Source: Rhodoferax sp. (lineage in GTDB: Bacteria; Pseudomonadota; Gammaproteobacteria; Burkholderiales; Burkholderiaceae_C). Taken from it: DNA of 35,328 nt. Location of the stretch: positions 1 through 35,328 of the forward strand of contig JANYJD010000030.1 in the NCBI GenBank assembly GCA_025358555.1, in the 5' to 3' direction. Below, piece after piece: positions 1 through 7,297 of this stretch. A program made the position numbers and the translations under genes. Each line of letters starts with the position of its first letter. Positions within the stretch are counted from its first letter, which is position 1. The notes beneath the pieces are model-generated. The model was given only the letters and a program-made list of their open reading frames with translations, ran no database searches and was not told the origin of the DNA.

Positions 1-109
1 CGCTGACTATCCCAAAGGGACCATCGTTCCTGATGAAGACTTCGATGCCATCAAAATTGAGCGTGACAACTTCCGTGGCGACTGGAACTATTGCATTCGA
101 TCAAGTTAA
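1..109 (+). mobile_element. C-terminal fragment of an ISAzo13-family transposase (cut by window edge)
   Basis: Reading from base 2 to the TAA at 107-109 gives 35 residues, including DYPKGTIVPDEDFDAI and FRGDWNYCI. This matches the usual end of Rhodopirellula/ISAzo13-type DDE transposases, which carry a YPxGxxV...F(H/R)G(E/D)WNY(T)I pattern. The rest of the transposase lies upstream of the window. The insertion sequence's right end should fall within the next 15-25 bases, directly against the truncated diguanylate cyclase gene. Family assignment comes from motif memory over a short stretch, so the transposase call is firmer than the exact family. Confidence 0.65.
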
Positions 110-124
110 AATTGATCATGTTAT

Positions 125-1633
125 TTGTTAACGCTCTCTTACGTGTATTTTGGCAACCGACTGGGCCAGGCTTTCGGGGTCTACCGGCATTCGCTAACTG
201 AGGGTGAGCTGCGCATCAAGCTCAAAGCGGAGGACCCGCGCGCCTTCTACCGCTTCACCGGCATCAGCGGAGAGCCGGTGCTTGCCTCGCGCGAGGCCAA
301 GCTGTTCGATCCACGTGAGCGTCCGTGGTACAGGGCCGCCGCTGCCGCGAGCGCCCAAACATGGACCGCCGTCTACATTGATTTCAGCACCAACGACCTA
401 GTGGCCACACGGGCGCGCCGCGTCCTGGGGCGGGGGGGCGAGTTTGAAGGTGTGGTTGCCACCGATGTGAAGCTGCGGGCGGAGAATGACTTTGTCCGTC
501 GGCAGCGCGTCTCGCAAAATGGCCTGGCTTTCATCGTGGAGCCGGATGGACAACTGATTGCATCATCGGCGGGCCCCAACATCAAGGCATTGCCGGATGG
601 CCGCAAGATACGCATCAGCGCGGCTGACAGCGAAAGCCCAACGGTTGCGGCGGTCTACGCAGAAGTCCGTGTGCGCATGGCCGCGCAAACTGCCGCAGCT
701 GGCGCGCAGGAGCTGAATTTCCCGCTTTCAAACGGGCAGATGATCCACGCCGCCTTTGACCGCATCAAGGATGACGCCGGACTGGAATGGATCACCGTGG
801 TCGCCATGCCGCGCAGCGATTTCATGACCGGCGTGACGGAAAACCTGGTCCGCACTGCGGTGCTCAGTGCGCTGGCAGCGCTGGTGGCCATCGCCCTTGG
901 CACGCGCATCCTCGGCTGGGTGGCGCGGGACCTCAAGCACCTGTCAGAAGCCGCATTGCGGGTCGGCGATGGGCAGCTTGACTGGCCGGTCGGCGTCCAG
1001 CGGCCCGATGAAATCGGCCAGCTCGCCAGGAGTTTTGAGACCATGCAGCAGCGCCTGCAAACCGATGGCCTGACCGGCTTGGCCAATCGGGAAGCCTTCA
1101 TGTTGCGCCTGCGCCAGAAAATCAGGCAGGCCTTGCAAGCGGCAAAGGAAGCAAGCGCGCCTGCCGGGTCCGGCGAGAGTGGATTTGCCGTGCTGTTCAT
1201 CGACCTGAACCGCTTCAAGCTCATCAATGACCAGTTTGGCCACAGCGTGGGTGACCGGGTGCTGATCGAGATCGCACAGCGCTTGCGGCGCACCGTGCGC
1301 GCCCAGGACCTGGTGGCCCGTTTGTCAGGCGATGAGTTTGTGATTCTTCTGGAACGGGTGGAGAACCGCGACAACCTGGAGCGCGTGCGCCAGCAAATTC
1401 AGGCTGCGCTAAAAGAGCCGTTGCTCGCCCTTGGCAACGAGTCTCTGGCTGACACCGACTTTGGCGGCTCGGTCGGTGAAGCGTTGTTTCCCGATGACGG
1501 CGATGACGCCGAATCCCTGCTGAAGAAGGCCGACCGCAGAATGTACGGCCAGAAGTTTGCAGGGCAGCCCGATGGGGGTACGGCCCTGCTGCGGCGCGCG
1601 TCTGACTCGTCAGACGCAAGCAGGCTCGGCTAA
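125..1633 (+). CDS. 5'-truncated membrane diguanylate cyclase (dCache-HAMP-GGDEF)
   Basis: This protein makes cyclic di-GMP from two GTP. Residues 1-235 are the later part of an extracytoplasmic Cache sensor domain (SYVYFGN, then WYRAA). A membrane helix follows at about 243-266, then a HAMP segment to about 310 and a GGDEF domain from DGLTGLANR onward. The active site is SGDEF at 401-405, an accepted variant. An RxxD inhibitory site (RAQD) sits five residues before it, so product feedback is expected. The usual first membrane helix and the first half of the Cache domain are missing. The reading frame opens only at about 116, right after the transposase stop. The gene therefore looks cut by the insertion sequence and is probably a pseudogene or a remodelled enzyme. 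The TTG start at 125 is a formal choice. Confidence 0.8.
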   Translation: MLTLSYVYFGNRLGQAFGVYRHSLTEGELRIKLKAEDPRAFYRFTGISGEPVLASREAKLFDPRERPWYRAAAAASAQTWTAVYIDFSTNDLVATRARRVLGRGGEFEGVVATDVKLRAENDFVRRQRVSQNGLAFIVEPDGQLIASSAGPNIKALPDGRKIRISAADSESPTVAAVYAEVRVRMAAQTAAAGAQELNFPLSNGQMIHAAFDRIKDDAGLEWITVVAMPRSDFMTGVTENLVRTAVLSALAALVAIALGTRILGWVARDLKHLSEAALRVGDGQLDWPVGVQRPDEIGQLARSFETMQQRLQTDGLTGLANREAFMLRLRQKIRQALQAAKEASAPAGSGESGFAVLFIDLNRFKLINDQFGHSVGDRVLIEIAQRLRRTVRAQDLVARLSGDEFVILLERVENRDNLERVRQQIQAALKEPLLALGNESLADTDFGGSVGEALFPDDGDDAESLLKKADRRMYGQKFAGQPDGGTALLRRASDSSDASRLG

Positions 1634-1639
1634 CACGTG

Positions 1640-1663
1640 CACTACCACCCGCACTACCACTCG
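1640..1663. repeat. 12-bp tandem repeat, two copies
   Basis: CACTACCACCCG is followed by CACTACCACTCG, one mismatch apart, in the 32-bp gap between the convergent ends of the cyclase and hemH. No terminator with a T-run is visible here. Confidence 0.6.
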
Positions 1664-1665
1664 CG

Positions 1666-2775
1666 CTACAGTTCCGCCCCCAGGGCAATCGCGGCAGCCT
1701 TTGATTCAGCCAGCGCTTTTGCATCGGGCGCGGCTAGCGTCGGCCAACCCGCCAGATGCTGCGCCGTGATGTTGCACAACGCGGTGATCCAGGCATCGCC
1801 ATCGTTCAGGCACGGGATGTAATGAAACTCCTTGCCGCCCGCCGCCAAAAACGCCGCACGGCCCTCCTGGTCAATTTCTTCCAGCGTTTCGAGGCCATCG
1901 CAGTTGAAGCCGGGGCAGATCACATCGACCCGGCTTACACCCGCCTGGCCCATGGCGATCAGCGTGGGCTCGGTGTAAGGTTGCAGCCACTTGGCTCGGC
2001 CCAGGCGTGACTGGAACGTGACCTTGTACTGGTCTTTGGCCAGACCCAAGTGTTCGGCCAGCAGCCGCGCGGTCTTGAAACACTCGCAGTGGTAGGGGTC
2101 CCCCAGATGCAGCGTGCGCTCGGGCACGCCGTGAAAACTCATCACCAGCTGGTCGGGTTTGCCATTGGCCAGCCAGTGCTTTTTGACGTTGCCGGCCAGC
2201 GCGGCGATGTAGCCGGCATCATCGTGGTAACGGTTGACAAAGCGCAGCTCGGGAATGAGCCGCGTGCGGCCCGCCCAGGCATATACGGCGTCAAAAATGC
2301 TGGCGGTGGTGGTGGCGGAGTACTGCGGGTAAGCCGGCAAAATCAGCACCCGTGTCACACCCTGGTCTTTCAGCATGTCGAGCTGCGAGGCGATGGATGT
2401 GCTGCCGTAGCGCATGGCGTGGTGCACCTTGATGTGGTGCCCGCGCTGGCCCAGCCAGCCCTGCAACAGCAGCGCCTGCTTTTCAGTCCACCGTTTCAGC
2501 GGTGAGCCTTCGGCCGTCCAGATGCTGGCGTATTTTGCGGCGGACCGTGCGGGGCGCACGCGCAGCACCAGGCCGTGCAGGATCAGGGTCCAAAGCAGTT
2601 TGGGTATCTCCACCACGCGCGAGTCGCTTAAAAACTCGGCCAGAAAGCGCCGCACCGCCGCCGGGGTGGGTGCATCGGGGGTGCCCAGATTGCAAAACAA
2701 AACCGCTGTTTTGGGGGCTTGACCGTGGGTAAAGGGGGGTTCCGCAGCAAACTGGGCGGGTTTGAAAAAAGGCAT
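1666..2775 (-). CDS. hemH: Ferrochelatase
   Basis: Inserts Fe2+ into protoporphyrin IX in the last step of haem synthesis. The 369-residue length is normal for the family. The N-terminus has the AVLFCNLGTPDAP motif. The ferrochelatase signature SFHGVPERTL carries the metal-handling histidine at about H215, and the conserved acidic stretch LETLEEID begins at about E296. There is no C-terminal membrane extension. The ATG lies just 19 bp from the start of the divergent HAD gene, so promoters for the two genes must overlap each other's coding sequence or be very compact. It converges with the truncated cyclase downstream. The function is certain at family level. Confidence 0.97.
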   Translation of the reverse strand: MPFFKPAQFAAEPPFTHGQAPKTAVLFCNLGTPDAPTPAAVRRFLAEFLSDSRVVEIPKLLWTLILHGLVLRVRPARSAAKYASIWTAEGSPLKRWTEKQALLLQGWLGQRGHHIKVHHAMRYGSTSIASQLDMLKDQGVTRVLILPAYPQYSATTTASIFDAVYAWAGRTRLIPELRFVNRYHDDAGYIAALAGNVKKHWLANGKPDQLVMSFHGVPERTLHLGDPYHCECFKTARLLAEHLGLAKDQYKVTFQSRLGRAKWLQPYTEPTLIAMGQAGVSRVDVICPGFNCDGLETLEEIDQEGRAAFLAAGGKEFHYIPCLNDGDAWITALCNITAQHLAGWPTLAAPDAKALAESKAAAIALGAEL

Positions 2776-2794
2776 GCGTTATTCTCACGCACTT

Positions 2795-3484
2795 ATGCTG
2801 CAAATTTCAAAAATCAGGGCAATAACCCTCGACCTGGACGATACCCTGTGGCCCATCTGGCCCACCATCGAGCGGGCCGAGCTGGCGTTGAACCAGTGGC
2901 TCGGCAAGCGCGCACCCGCTGCCGCAGCACTGGTGGCTGACCCGGTGATGCGCCTCAAACTGCGCGACCAGGTGCTGCGCACACGCCCCGGGATTGCCCA
3001 TGACATGAGCTCGGTGCGCTGCGAGTTGATCCGCCTGGCGCTGAACCGCTGCAATGAAGACGCACGGCTGGCCGACCCGGCCTTTGAGGTTTTTTTTGAG
3101 CACCGCATGAAGGTGGACCTGTTTGCCGATGTGCTGCCGTCGCTGGAATTTTTGGCGCGGCGCTTCCCCTTGGTGGCGGTGTCCAACGGCAATGCGGATG
3201 TGCACCGGGTTGGCATTGGCGCGCATTTCCATGCCAGCATCAGCGCCCATGAGTTTGGCGTGGGCAAGCCGGACCGGCGGATTTTCCATGCCGCCGCTGC
3301 CGCTGCCGGGGTCGCGCCCAGTGAGGTGCTGCACGTGGGCGATGATGCCGCGCTTGACGTGCTCGGAGGGCTGGACGCGGGCATGCAAACGGTGTGGGTG
3401 AACCGCGGCCAGCATGATTGGCCGCACCAGGCCATGCCGCACCTTACCGTGTCGGATCTGGGGCAACTGTGCGCGGTGTTGTGA
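2795..3484 (+). CDS. HAD-superfamily phosphatase, YigB-like
   Basis: A subfamily I HAD hydrolase of 229 residues. Motif I is DLDDT with nucleophile D13 and acid/base D15. Motif II is VSNGN. Motif III lysine is K158 in GVGKPDRRIF, and motif IV is GDDAALD at 183-189. A helical cap lies between motifs I and II. The DLDDTLW opening resembles E. coli YigB, a phosphatase of FMN and of the riboflavin-pathway intermediate, but the substrate here is inferred. In-frame alternatives start at 2762 (TTG) and 2774 (ATG), and both would run into hemH. The ATG at 2795 places motif I at the usual distance from the N-terminus. The 3' end overlaps the convergent TAXI gene by 41 bp. Confidence 0.85.
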   Translation: MLQISKIRAITLDLDDTLWPIWPTIERAELALNQWLGKRAPAAAALVADPVMRLKLRDQVLRTRPGIAHDMSSVRCELIRLALNRCNEDARLADPAFEVFFEHRMKVDLFADVLPSLEFLARRFPLVAVSNGNADVHRVGIGAHFHASISAHEFGVGKPDRRIFHAAAAAAGVAPSEVLHVGDDAALDVLGGLDAGMQTVWVNRGQHDWPHQAMPHLTVSDLGQLCAVL

Positions 3485-4880
3485 CCGCTGTTGTGACCGC
3501 GCCCATGCCTGAATTTGCCTGCGCCTCCAGTTTTTCTCGCACATAGTCAACGTGCTGGCGCAGCGTGAACACCCGGTCAGAGAAATCAAGCGCAAATTTG
3601 TTGGCAATGATGTCGCGCTCCATGCGGACAAGCTGGGCGAACGCGGCCTTGGTTTCATCCGCACTGAACACGCGCGACGACATGTCGCCCTCAAGGAATT
3701 TCAACTCGCCATAGTGGCGAAAAAGCTTGTTTTGCTGGCGCCAATCCAGCAGCGACGGCAGAAACTTGAACACCGGCACCAGCACGGCAACCAGCGGTAC
3801 CAGCACCAGGATCAGGCGCTCTACAAAATTGGCCAGCCAGAAAGGCAGGTAGCGCTGCAAAAATGGGCGGCCATTCTTGAAATAGCGCTCGGCTTCTTGT
3901 GCCAGCGGAAAGTCTGTGCCTTGGGGGCTGGGGAAGTCGCCTGCGCGGCTGACCAGGCTGGGGCGGCTGTGGATTTGGCGGGCGGCGTCCAGCAGCAAAT
4001 AGGCCAGCGCCGGGTGCAGGTCTTCTGGCGCCACCAGGTTGGCCGTGGTGGCGATCATGGCGATGTCTTTCAAAGGCAAATTGCGTTGCGGATCGATCGA
4101 CCCGCGTTTCAGGCTGACTACCTGGAAGTACGGAAACCGGCGTGCCAGGCCTTCCACATGGCGCAGCGAGGCAAGCTCAACCGTGGCGTCTTGCAGCAGC
4201 AGCGCAACCGCCTGCGCTTGCGGTGCAGCCACCAGGATGACCGCGTCCGCCTGCCCAGTCTGCAACTTCGCCGCAGCGGCCATGCCGCCTTCCAGAATCA
4301 GCTGTGTGGCACCGGACGATTGGCCAGAGGAGTTTCCAGGTAGTGTGGCCACCGGCGCGCCCTTGGCATTCAGTACGCCGTAAGTAGCAAGCAGGCTGGT
4401 TGCCACTGTGTAGTTGCCGCTGTCGGCCGCGCCAACGGCAATCCGCTTGCCCACCAGCGCGCTCAGGCCACTGGACAAATCAAGCTTGCGCGAAAAGATC
4501 CAGACCGGCTCAAACGCCACTGTTGCCAGCGACCGCAGGTTGGTGTCGGACGCGCCCTTGAGCGGGTCCAGCGCCAGCAACCCCAAACCGCCCTGGACGA
4601 AACCCACAGAGGCACTGCCATCGCCGAGCCGCTTGAGGTTTTCAACCGAGCCACTGGAGGGTGCCAGTACCAGCGAGACGCCGCTCTCCTTCAAGATGGC
4701 CTGGTACTTGAGCCCAAACTGGTGGTAGGCGCCGTCCGCGGTGCCCGTGCTCAGGGTCAGCGTGCGCGGTGGCGACGGGCTGACAAAGCGCGCCACACTC
4801 CACGCGCCAGCGGCGGCCAGCAAAGTCAGCATCAACAGCAGGGCCAGGCGTTGGCCACGGTTCATTGGGCGAATGGTCAT
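3444..4880 (-). CDS. TAXI-family solute-binding protein, membrane anchored
   Basis: A 478-residue protein of the NMT1/TAXI family, the substrate-binding subunits of TRAP-type transporters. An uncleaved-looking N-terminal helix (about 10-30) is followed by LSTGTADGAYHQFG, the typical TAXI opening, and a periplasmic binding domain to about residue 330. A second hydrophobic segment lies near 350-372, and a charged cytoplasmic tail follows. No DctM/DctQ-type permease is present in the window, so its transport partner, if any, is elsewhere. Its ATG overlaps the hpnE stop (ATGA arrangement), so it is translationally coupled to the squalene genes. The ligand is unknown. Its tail contains a duplicated AVTT from a 12-bp tandem repeat. 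Confidence 0.85.
   Translation of the reverse strand: MTIRPMNRGQRLALLLMLTLLAAAGAWSVARFVSPSPPRTLTLSTGTADGAYHQFGLKYQAILKESGVSLVLAPSSGSVENLKRLGDGSASVGFVQGGLGLLALDPLKGASDTNLRSLATVAFEPVWIFSRKLDLSSGLSALVGKRIAVGAADSGNYTVATSLLATYGVLNAKGAPVATLPGNSSGQSSGATQLILEGGMAAAAKLQTGQADAVILVAAPQAQAVALLLQDATVELASLRHVEGLARRFPYFQVVSLKRGSIDPQRNLPLKDIAMIATTANLVAPEDLHPALAYLLLDAARQIHSRPSLVSRAGDFPSPQGTDFPLAQEAERYFKNGRPFLQRYLPFWLANFVERLILVLVPLVAVLVPVFKFLPSLLDWRQQNKLFRHYGELKFLEGDMSSRVFSADETKAAFAQLVRMERDIIANKFALDFSDRVFTLRQHVDYVREKLEAQANSGMGAVTTAVTTPRTVAPDPTR
3477..3500. repeat. Perfect 12-bp tandem duplication across two convergent gene ends
   Basis: TGTTGTGACCGC occurs twice in direct succession. The first copy contains the HAD gene's TGA stop (3482-3484). 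Both copies code on the other strand for the AVTT-AVTT segment near the TAXI C-terminus. Confidence 0.9.
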
Positions 4881-6271
4881 AGGTCAAAATGCCCGTCTGG
4901 GTAACGCTGTGGCCCGGGCAGCGGTCTGGCATGGCGGGTTGCGGCTTGCGCTGCTGCAATGCCGCTGCGCACCGCGCCTTCCAGCGTGGCGGGGTAGGGC
5001 CCATCAATGTAATCACCACAGGCCAGGAGGCCGCGCGTTATGTGCGCTGACGGGCGCACCAGGCCCGGCGTGCAGGCAAATGTGGCGTGTTTCTCGGTGA
5101 TGGTTTGAACCCGCTGCAGCGTCAGCCCCAGTTGCCGGCTGGCCTGCGCCAGCACCTGCGCCTGGAGGGACTCGCGCTCGCCCGTGCTGGCGCTCACCAC
5201 AAAGGCGAGCAGGCCAGGCGGGCCGCCAAGCTGTCCACGGTCAAACACAAACTGGGCGGGTGCTGATTTTTTTACGTTGCTTCGCAATGTGAGCATCGGT
5301 TGGGGCAGGCGGGCTCCCTGGCCCCAGGCGTACACCGTGGTGATGGCTTCAAAGCGCAAGGCATCTGTGGCCTGCACCCATTGCGCTACTTCGTTTGCTA
5401 CATTTTGAGTAGCGAACAAATTAGAATAGGTAAGGGCCCGGACTGCTTCTGACGGTGAAACTGCAAGAATGACGGCCTCATACCCTTCCTGTTCCACCTC
5501 CCACAGGCCGGTGCGCTTGTCAAACTCGACCGTATGCACCCGGTGGCCCAGACTGAGTTTGCTGCCCCCTGTTGGCCAGCCATCCTGGTCGCGTTGCTCT
5601 TCGCTGTGCCGCGCAATCCAGCCCGCTGCTGCCTGTGGAAACAGCTGTGACAAGTCAACCCGGGGCAGCAGCAGGTCTGAGCAGCCCGGCACGCCAAACA
5701 GGGCGTCCCGCATCACCCGCAGGAAAACCTGGCCACTGGCCCGCGTGGTCGGTGTATTGAGCGCAGACACACACAGTGGCTCAATCAGCTCGGCCATCAG
5801 GCGTGGCGTCAGGCCCTTGCAAACTTGGGCAACGGTGTGGGTTTTGTCGCATTTGAATCCGCGAAGTCGCCAGCCTGTGGCGGCCAGCAGAAGCGAGGCT
5901 TTGTCAGCGGCGCGCCAGCCTGTGGCGCCCAAAATGCCGCCAAGCGCATCCAGCGGCGCGGGCCAGCGCGCAAACTGAAGGCCTGCGCCGTCCGGGAATT
6001 TCAGCGTCAGCGGCAAGCGCATGAGGGCATCATCGGGGTTGACGCCAACTTGGCGCATCAGCCCCAGGGTCTCGGTGTAGGCGCCAATGAGAATGTGCTG
6101 GCCATTGTCAAGCACCACCTCCGAACCATCGGGCAAAGTTTCAGTAACCGCTCTGGCTCTTCCCCCAAAAGAACGCGATGCCTCAAAAACAATAGCATGA
6201 TGCCCGGACTGCGTGACCTGCACCGCAGCCGCCATGCCAGCCCACCCGGCCCCTATGATGGCGACTCTCAT
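4877..6271 (-). CDS. hpnE: Squalene-associated FAD-dependent desaturase / hydroxysqualene dehydroxylase
   Basis: HpnE completes squalene formation from hydroxysqualene, after HpnD and HpnC. The FAD-binding dinucleotide fold is at the N-terminus (VAIIGAGWAGMAAA, residues 3-16), with a following GGRAR motif of the amine-oxidase/phytoene-desaturase superfamily. A second conserved flavin segment, GDYIDGPYPATLEGAVRSG, is near the C-terminus. At 464 residues it is slightly long. Part of the excess is a stretch (ALTYSNLFATQNVANEVAQW) encoded by a dispersed repeat at 5397-5438. Its stop overlaps the TAXI start, and it follows hpnD after a 143-bp gap filled with repeats. The start gives the canonical fold at once. 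Confidence 0.93.
   Translation of the reverse strand: MRVAIIGAGWAGMAAAVQVTQSGHHAIVFEASRSFGGRARAVTETLPDGSEVVLDNGQHILIGAYTETLGLMRQVGVNPDDALMRLPLTLKFPDGAGLQFARWPAPLDALGGILGATGWRAADKASLLLAATGWRLRGFKCDKTHTVAQVCKGLTPRLMAELIEPLCVSALNTPTTRASGQVFLRVMRDALFGVPGCSDLLLPRVDLSQLFPQAAAGWIARHSEEQRDQDGWPTGGSKLSLGHRVHTVEFDKRTGLWEVEQEGYEAVILAVSPSEAVRALTYSNLFATQNVANEVAQWVQATDALRFEAITTVYAWGQGARLPQPMLTLRSNVKKSAPAQFVFDRGQLGGPPGLLAFVVSASTGERESLQAQVLAQASRQLGLTLQRVQTITEKHATFACTPGLVRPSAHITRGLLACGDYIDGPYPATLEGAVRSGIAAAQAATRHARPLPGPQRYPDGHFDL
5397..5438 (+). repeat. Dispersed hairpin repeat, copy A (inside hpnE)
   Basis: GCTAC-N7-GTAGC forms the hairpin at 5397-5413. A 17-nt spacer follows, then the diverged cRAGGGC-like end at about 5431-5438. 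It is AT-richer than its surroundings and is translated, in antisense, as part of HpnE. The family is described at 7484-7531, 9554-9601, 20295-20345, 24436-24483, 32240-32287 and 33851-33899. Confidence 0.7.
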
Positions 6272-6273
6272 AC

Positions 6274-6335
6274 TTCAGGTACCCACGCGAGCGTGAACAC
6301 TTGGTTCAGGTACCGACGCGAGCGTGAACACTTGG
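6274..6335. repeat. 31-bp direct repeat, two copies, each with an internal palindrome
   Basis: Two head-to-tail 31-bp units (6274-6304 and 6305-6335) differ at one base. Each contains a GGTACC-type hexamer context and an ACGC-GA-GCGT inverted repeat. They lie directly upstream of the hpnE ATG, so on the transcript they form the hpnE leader and ribosome-binding region. They could be an operator pair, a folded leader or simple duplicated repeat DNA. Confidence 0.85.
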
Positions 6336-6346
6336 CAATTTTTCGA

Positions 6347-6413
6347 CGGGCCGCCCCGAGAAAAATTAGCCCCCTCGGGGGGCAGCGTATTACACGAAGT
6401 GAAAAGCGTGGGG
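6347..6413 (-). repeat. REP-like GC-rich palindromic element between hpnD and hpnE
   Basis: Read on the minus strand, this holds a GACCCCCACGC start, a CTGCCCCCCGAGGGGGC palindrome and a second CTCGGGGCGGCCCG arm. I recall this pattern as a frequently repeated intergenic motif in Comamonadaceae genomes. The complementary CCGCCCCGAG and CTCGGGG arms can form a long hairpin after the hpnD stop. There is no clean T-run, so it is more likely a repeat or RNA-stabilising stem than a strong terminator. Confidence 0.6.
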
Positions 6414-6414
6414 G

Positions 6415-7251
6415 TCATATACCCAATGCCTGCACCCGCCACGCCAGCCAGAACTTGCGCAGAGGCGTAAGGCTGACGCGCTGGTGCAGCACCTGGAAGT
6501 TGTCGCGTTCGATTTCGCGCAGCAGCGTGCGGTAGATGCTGGCCATCATCAGACCGGGCTTTTGGGCGCGGCGGTCAGCGGCGGGCAACATGGCGAAGGC
6601 GTCGTTGTACAGCTGGTGCGCGCGGGCGGCCTGGAATGTCATCAGCGCGGTGAAACGGTCTGAGTAGCTGCGTTTGAGCACCTCATGCGCTTTCACATCA
6701 AATTGCTGCAATTCATTGACGGGCAGGTAAATGCGGCCGCGCAGCGCGTCTTCACCCACGTCGCGGATGATGTTGGTGAGTTGCAGGGCCTGGCCCAGCG
6801 TGTGGGCGTAGGCTGTGGTCTGCGGTTGGGTCTGGCCAAAGATGCGGGCCGCAACTTCGCCCACCACGCCGGCCACCAAGTGGCAATAGCGCTGCAGGGC
6901 GGCAAAATCAAGATACCGCGTTTGCGCCAGGTCCATCTGGCAGCCTTCGATGATGGCGTGCAGGTGCCGCTGCCCAATGCCGTAGTCGCCAGCCAAAGGC
7001 ATCAGCGCTTTCATCACGGGGTGGCTGGGGTTGCCGCCAAACGCCTTGCCCACCTCGGCCTGCCACCAGGCGAGTTTGGTTGCCGCCACGCTGGGGTCCA
7101 CCATGTCATCCACCACGTCGTCCACCTCGCGGCAAAAAGCATAAAACGCGGTGATGGCGGCGCGCCTGGGCCGGGGCAGAAATAGAAAAGCGTAGTAGAA
7201 GCTGCTGCCCGAGGCAGCGGCCTTTTGCTGGACATATTGCTCGGGCGTCAT
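6415..7251 (-). CDS. hpnD: Presqualene diphosphate synthase
   Basis: HpnD condenses two farnesyl diphosphates to presqualene diphosphate. The protein is a squalene/phytoene synthase-type prenyltransferase of 278 residues. It has the two Asp-rich magnesium sites, REVDDVVDD in the first third and RDVGEDALRGRIYLP in the middle. The start MTPEQYVQQKAAASGSSFYY at 7251 fits the family. An in-frame ATG at 7281 would add ten residues and also lacks a Shine-Dalgarno. It lies just downstream of hpnC and upstream of hpnE, in the standard hpnCDE order. C-terminal residues are unremarkable. Confidence 0.95.
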   Translation of the reverse strand: MTPEQYVQQKAAASGSSFYYAFLFLPRPRRAAITAFYAFCREVDDVVDDMVDPSVAATKLAWWQAEVGKAFGGNPSHPVMKALMPLAGDYGIGQRHLHAIIEGCQMDLAQTRYLDFAALQRYCHLVAGVVGEVAARIFGQTQPQTTAYAHTLGQALQLTNIIRDVGEDALRGRIYLPVNELQQFDVKAHEVLKRSYSDRFTALMTFQAARAHQLYNDAFAMLPAADRRAQKPGLMMASIYRTLLREIERDNFQVLHQRVSLTPLRKFWLAWRVQALGI

Positions 7252-7297
7252 GCGGTGATTGTCATTGCCGCTGATTGTCATCGCATTTGCGCGTTAA

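Noticed and set aside
4384-4400. Further copy of the dispersed repeat in the TAXI gene (GTAGCAAGCAGG)
   Set aside because: There is no hairpin partner and no AGGGCTA-like block at the fixed spacing; the short match is by chance in conserved coding sequence.
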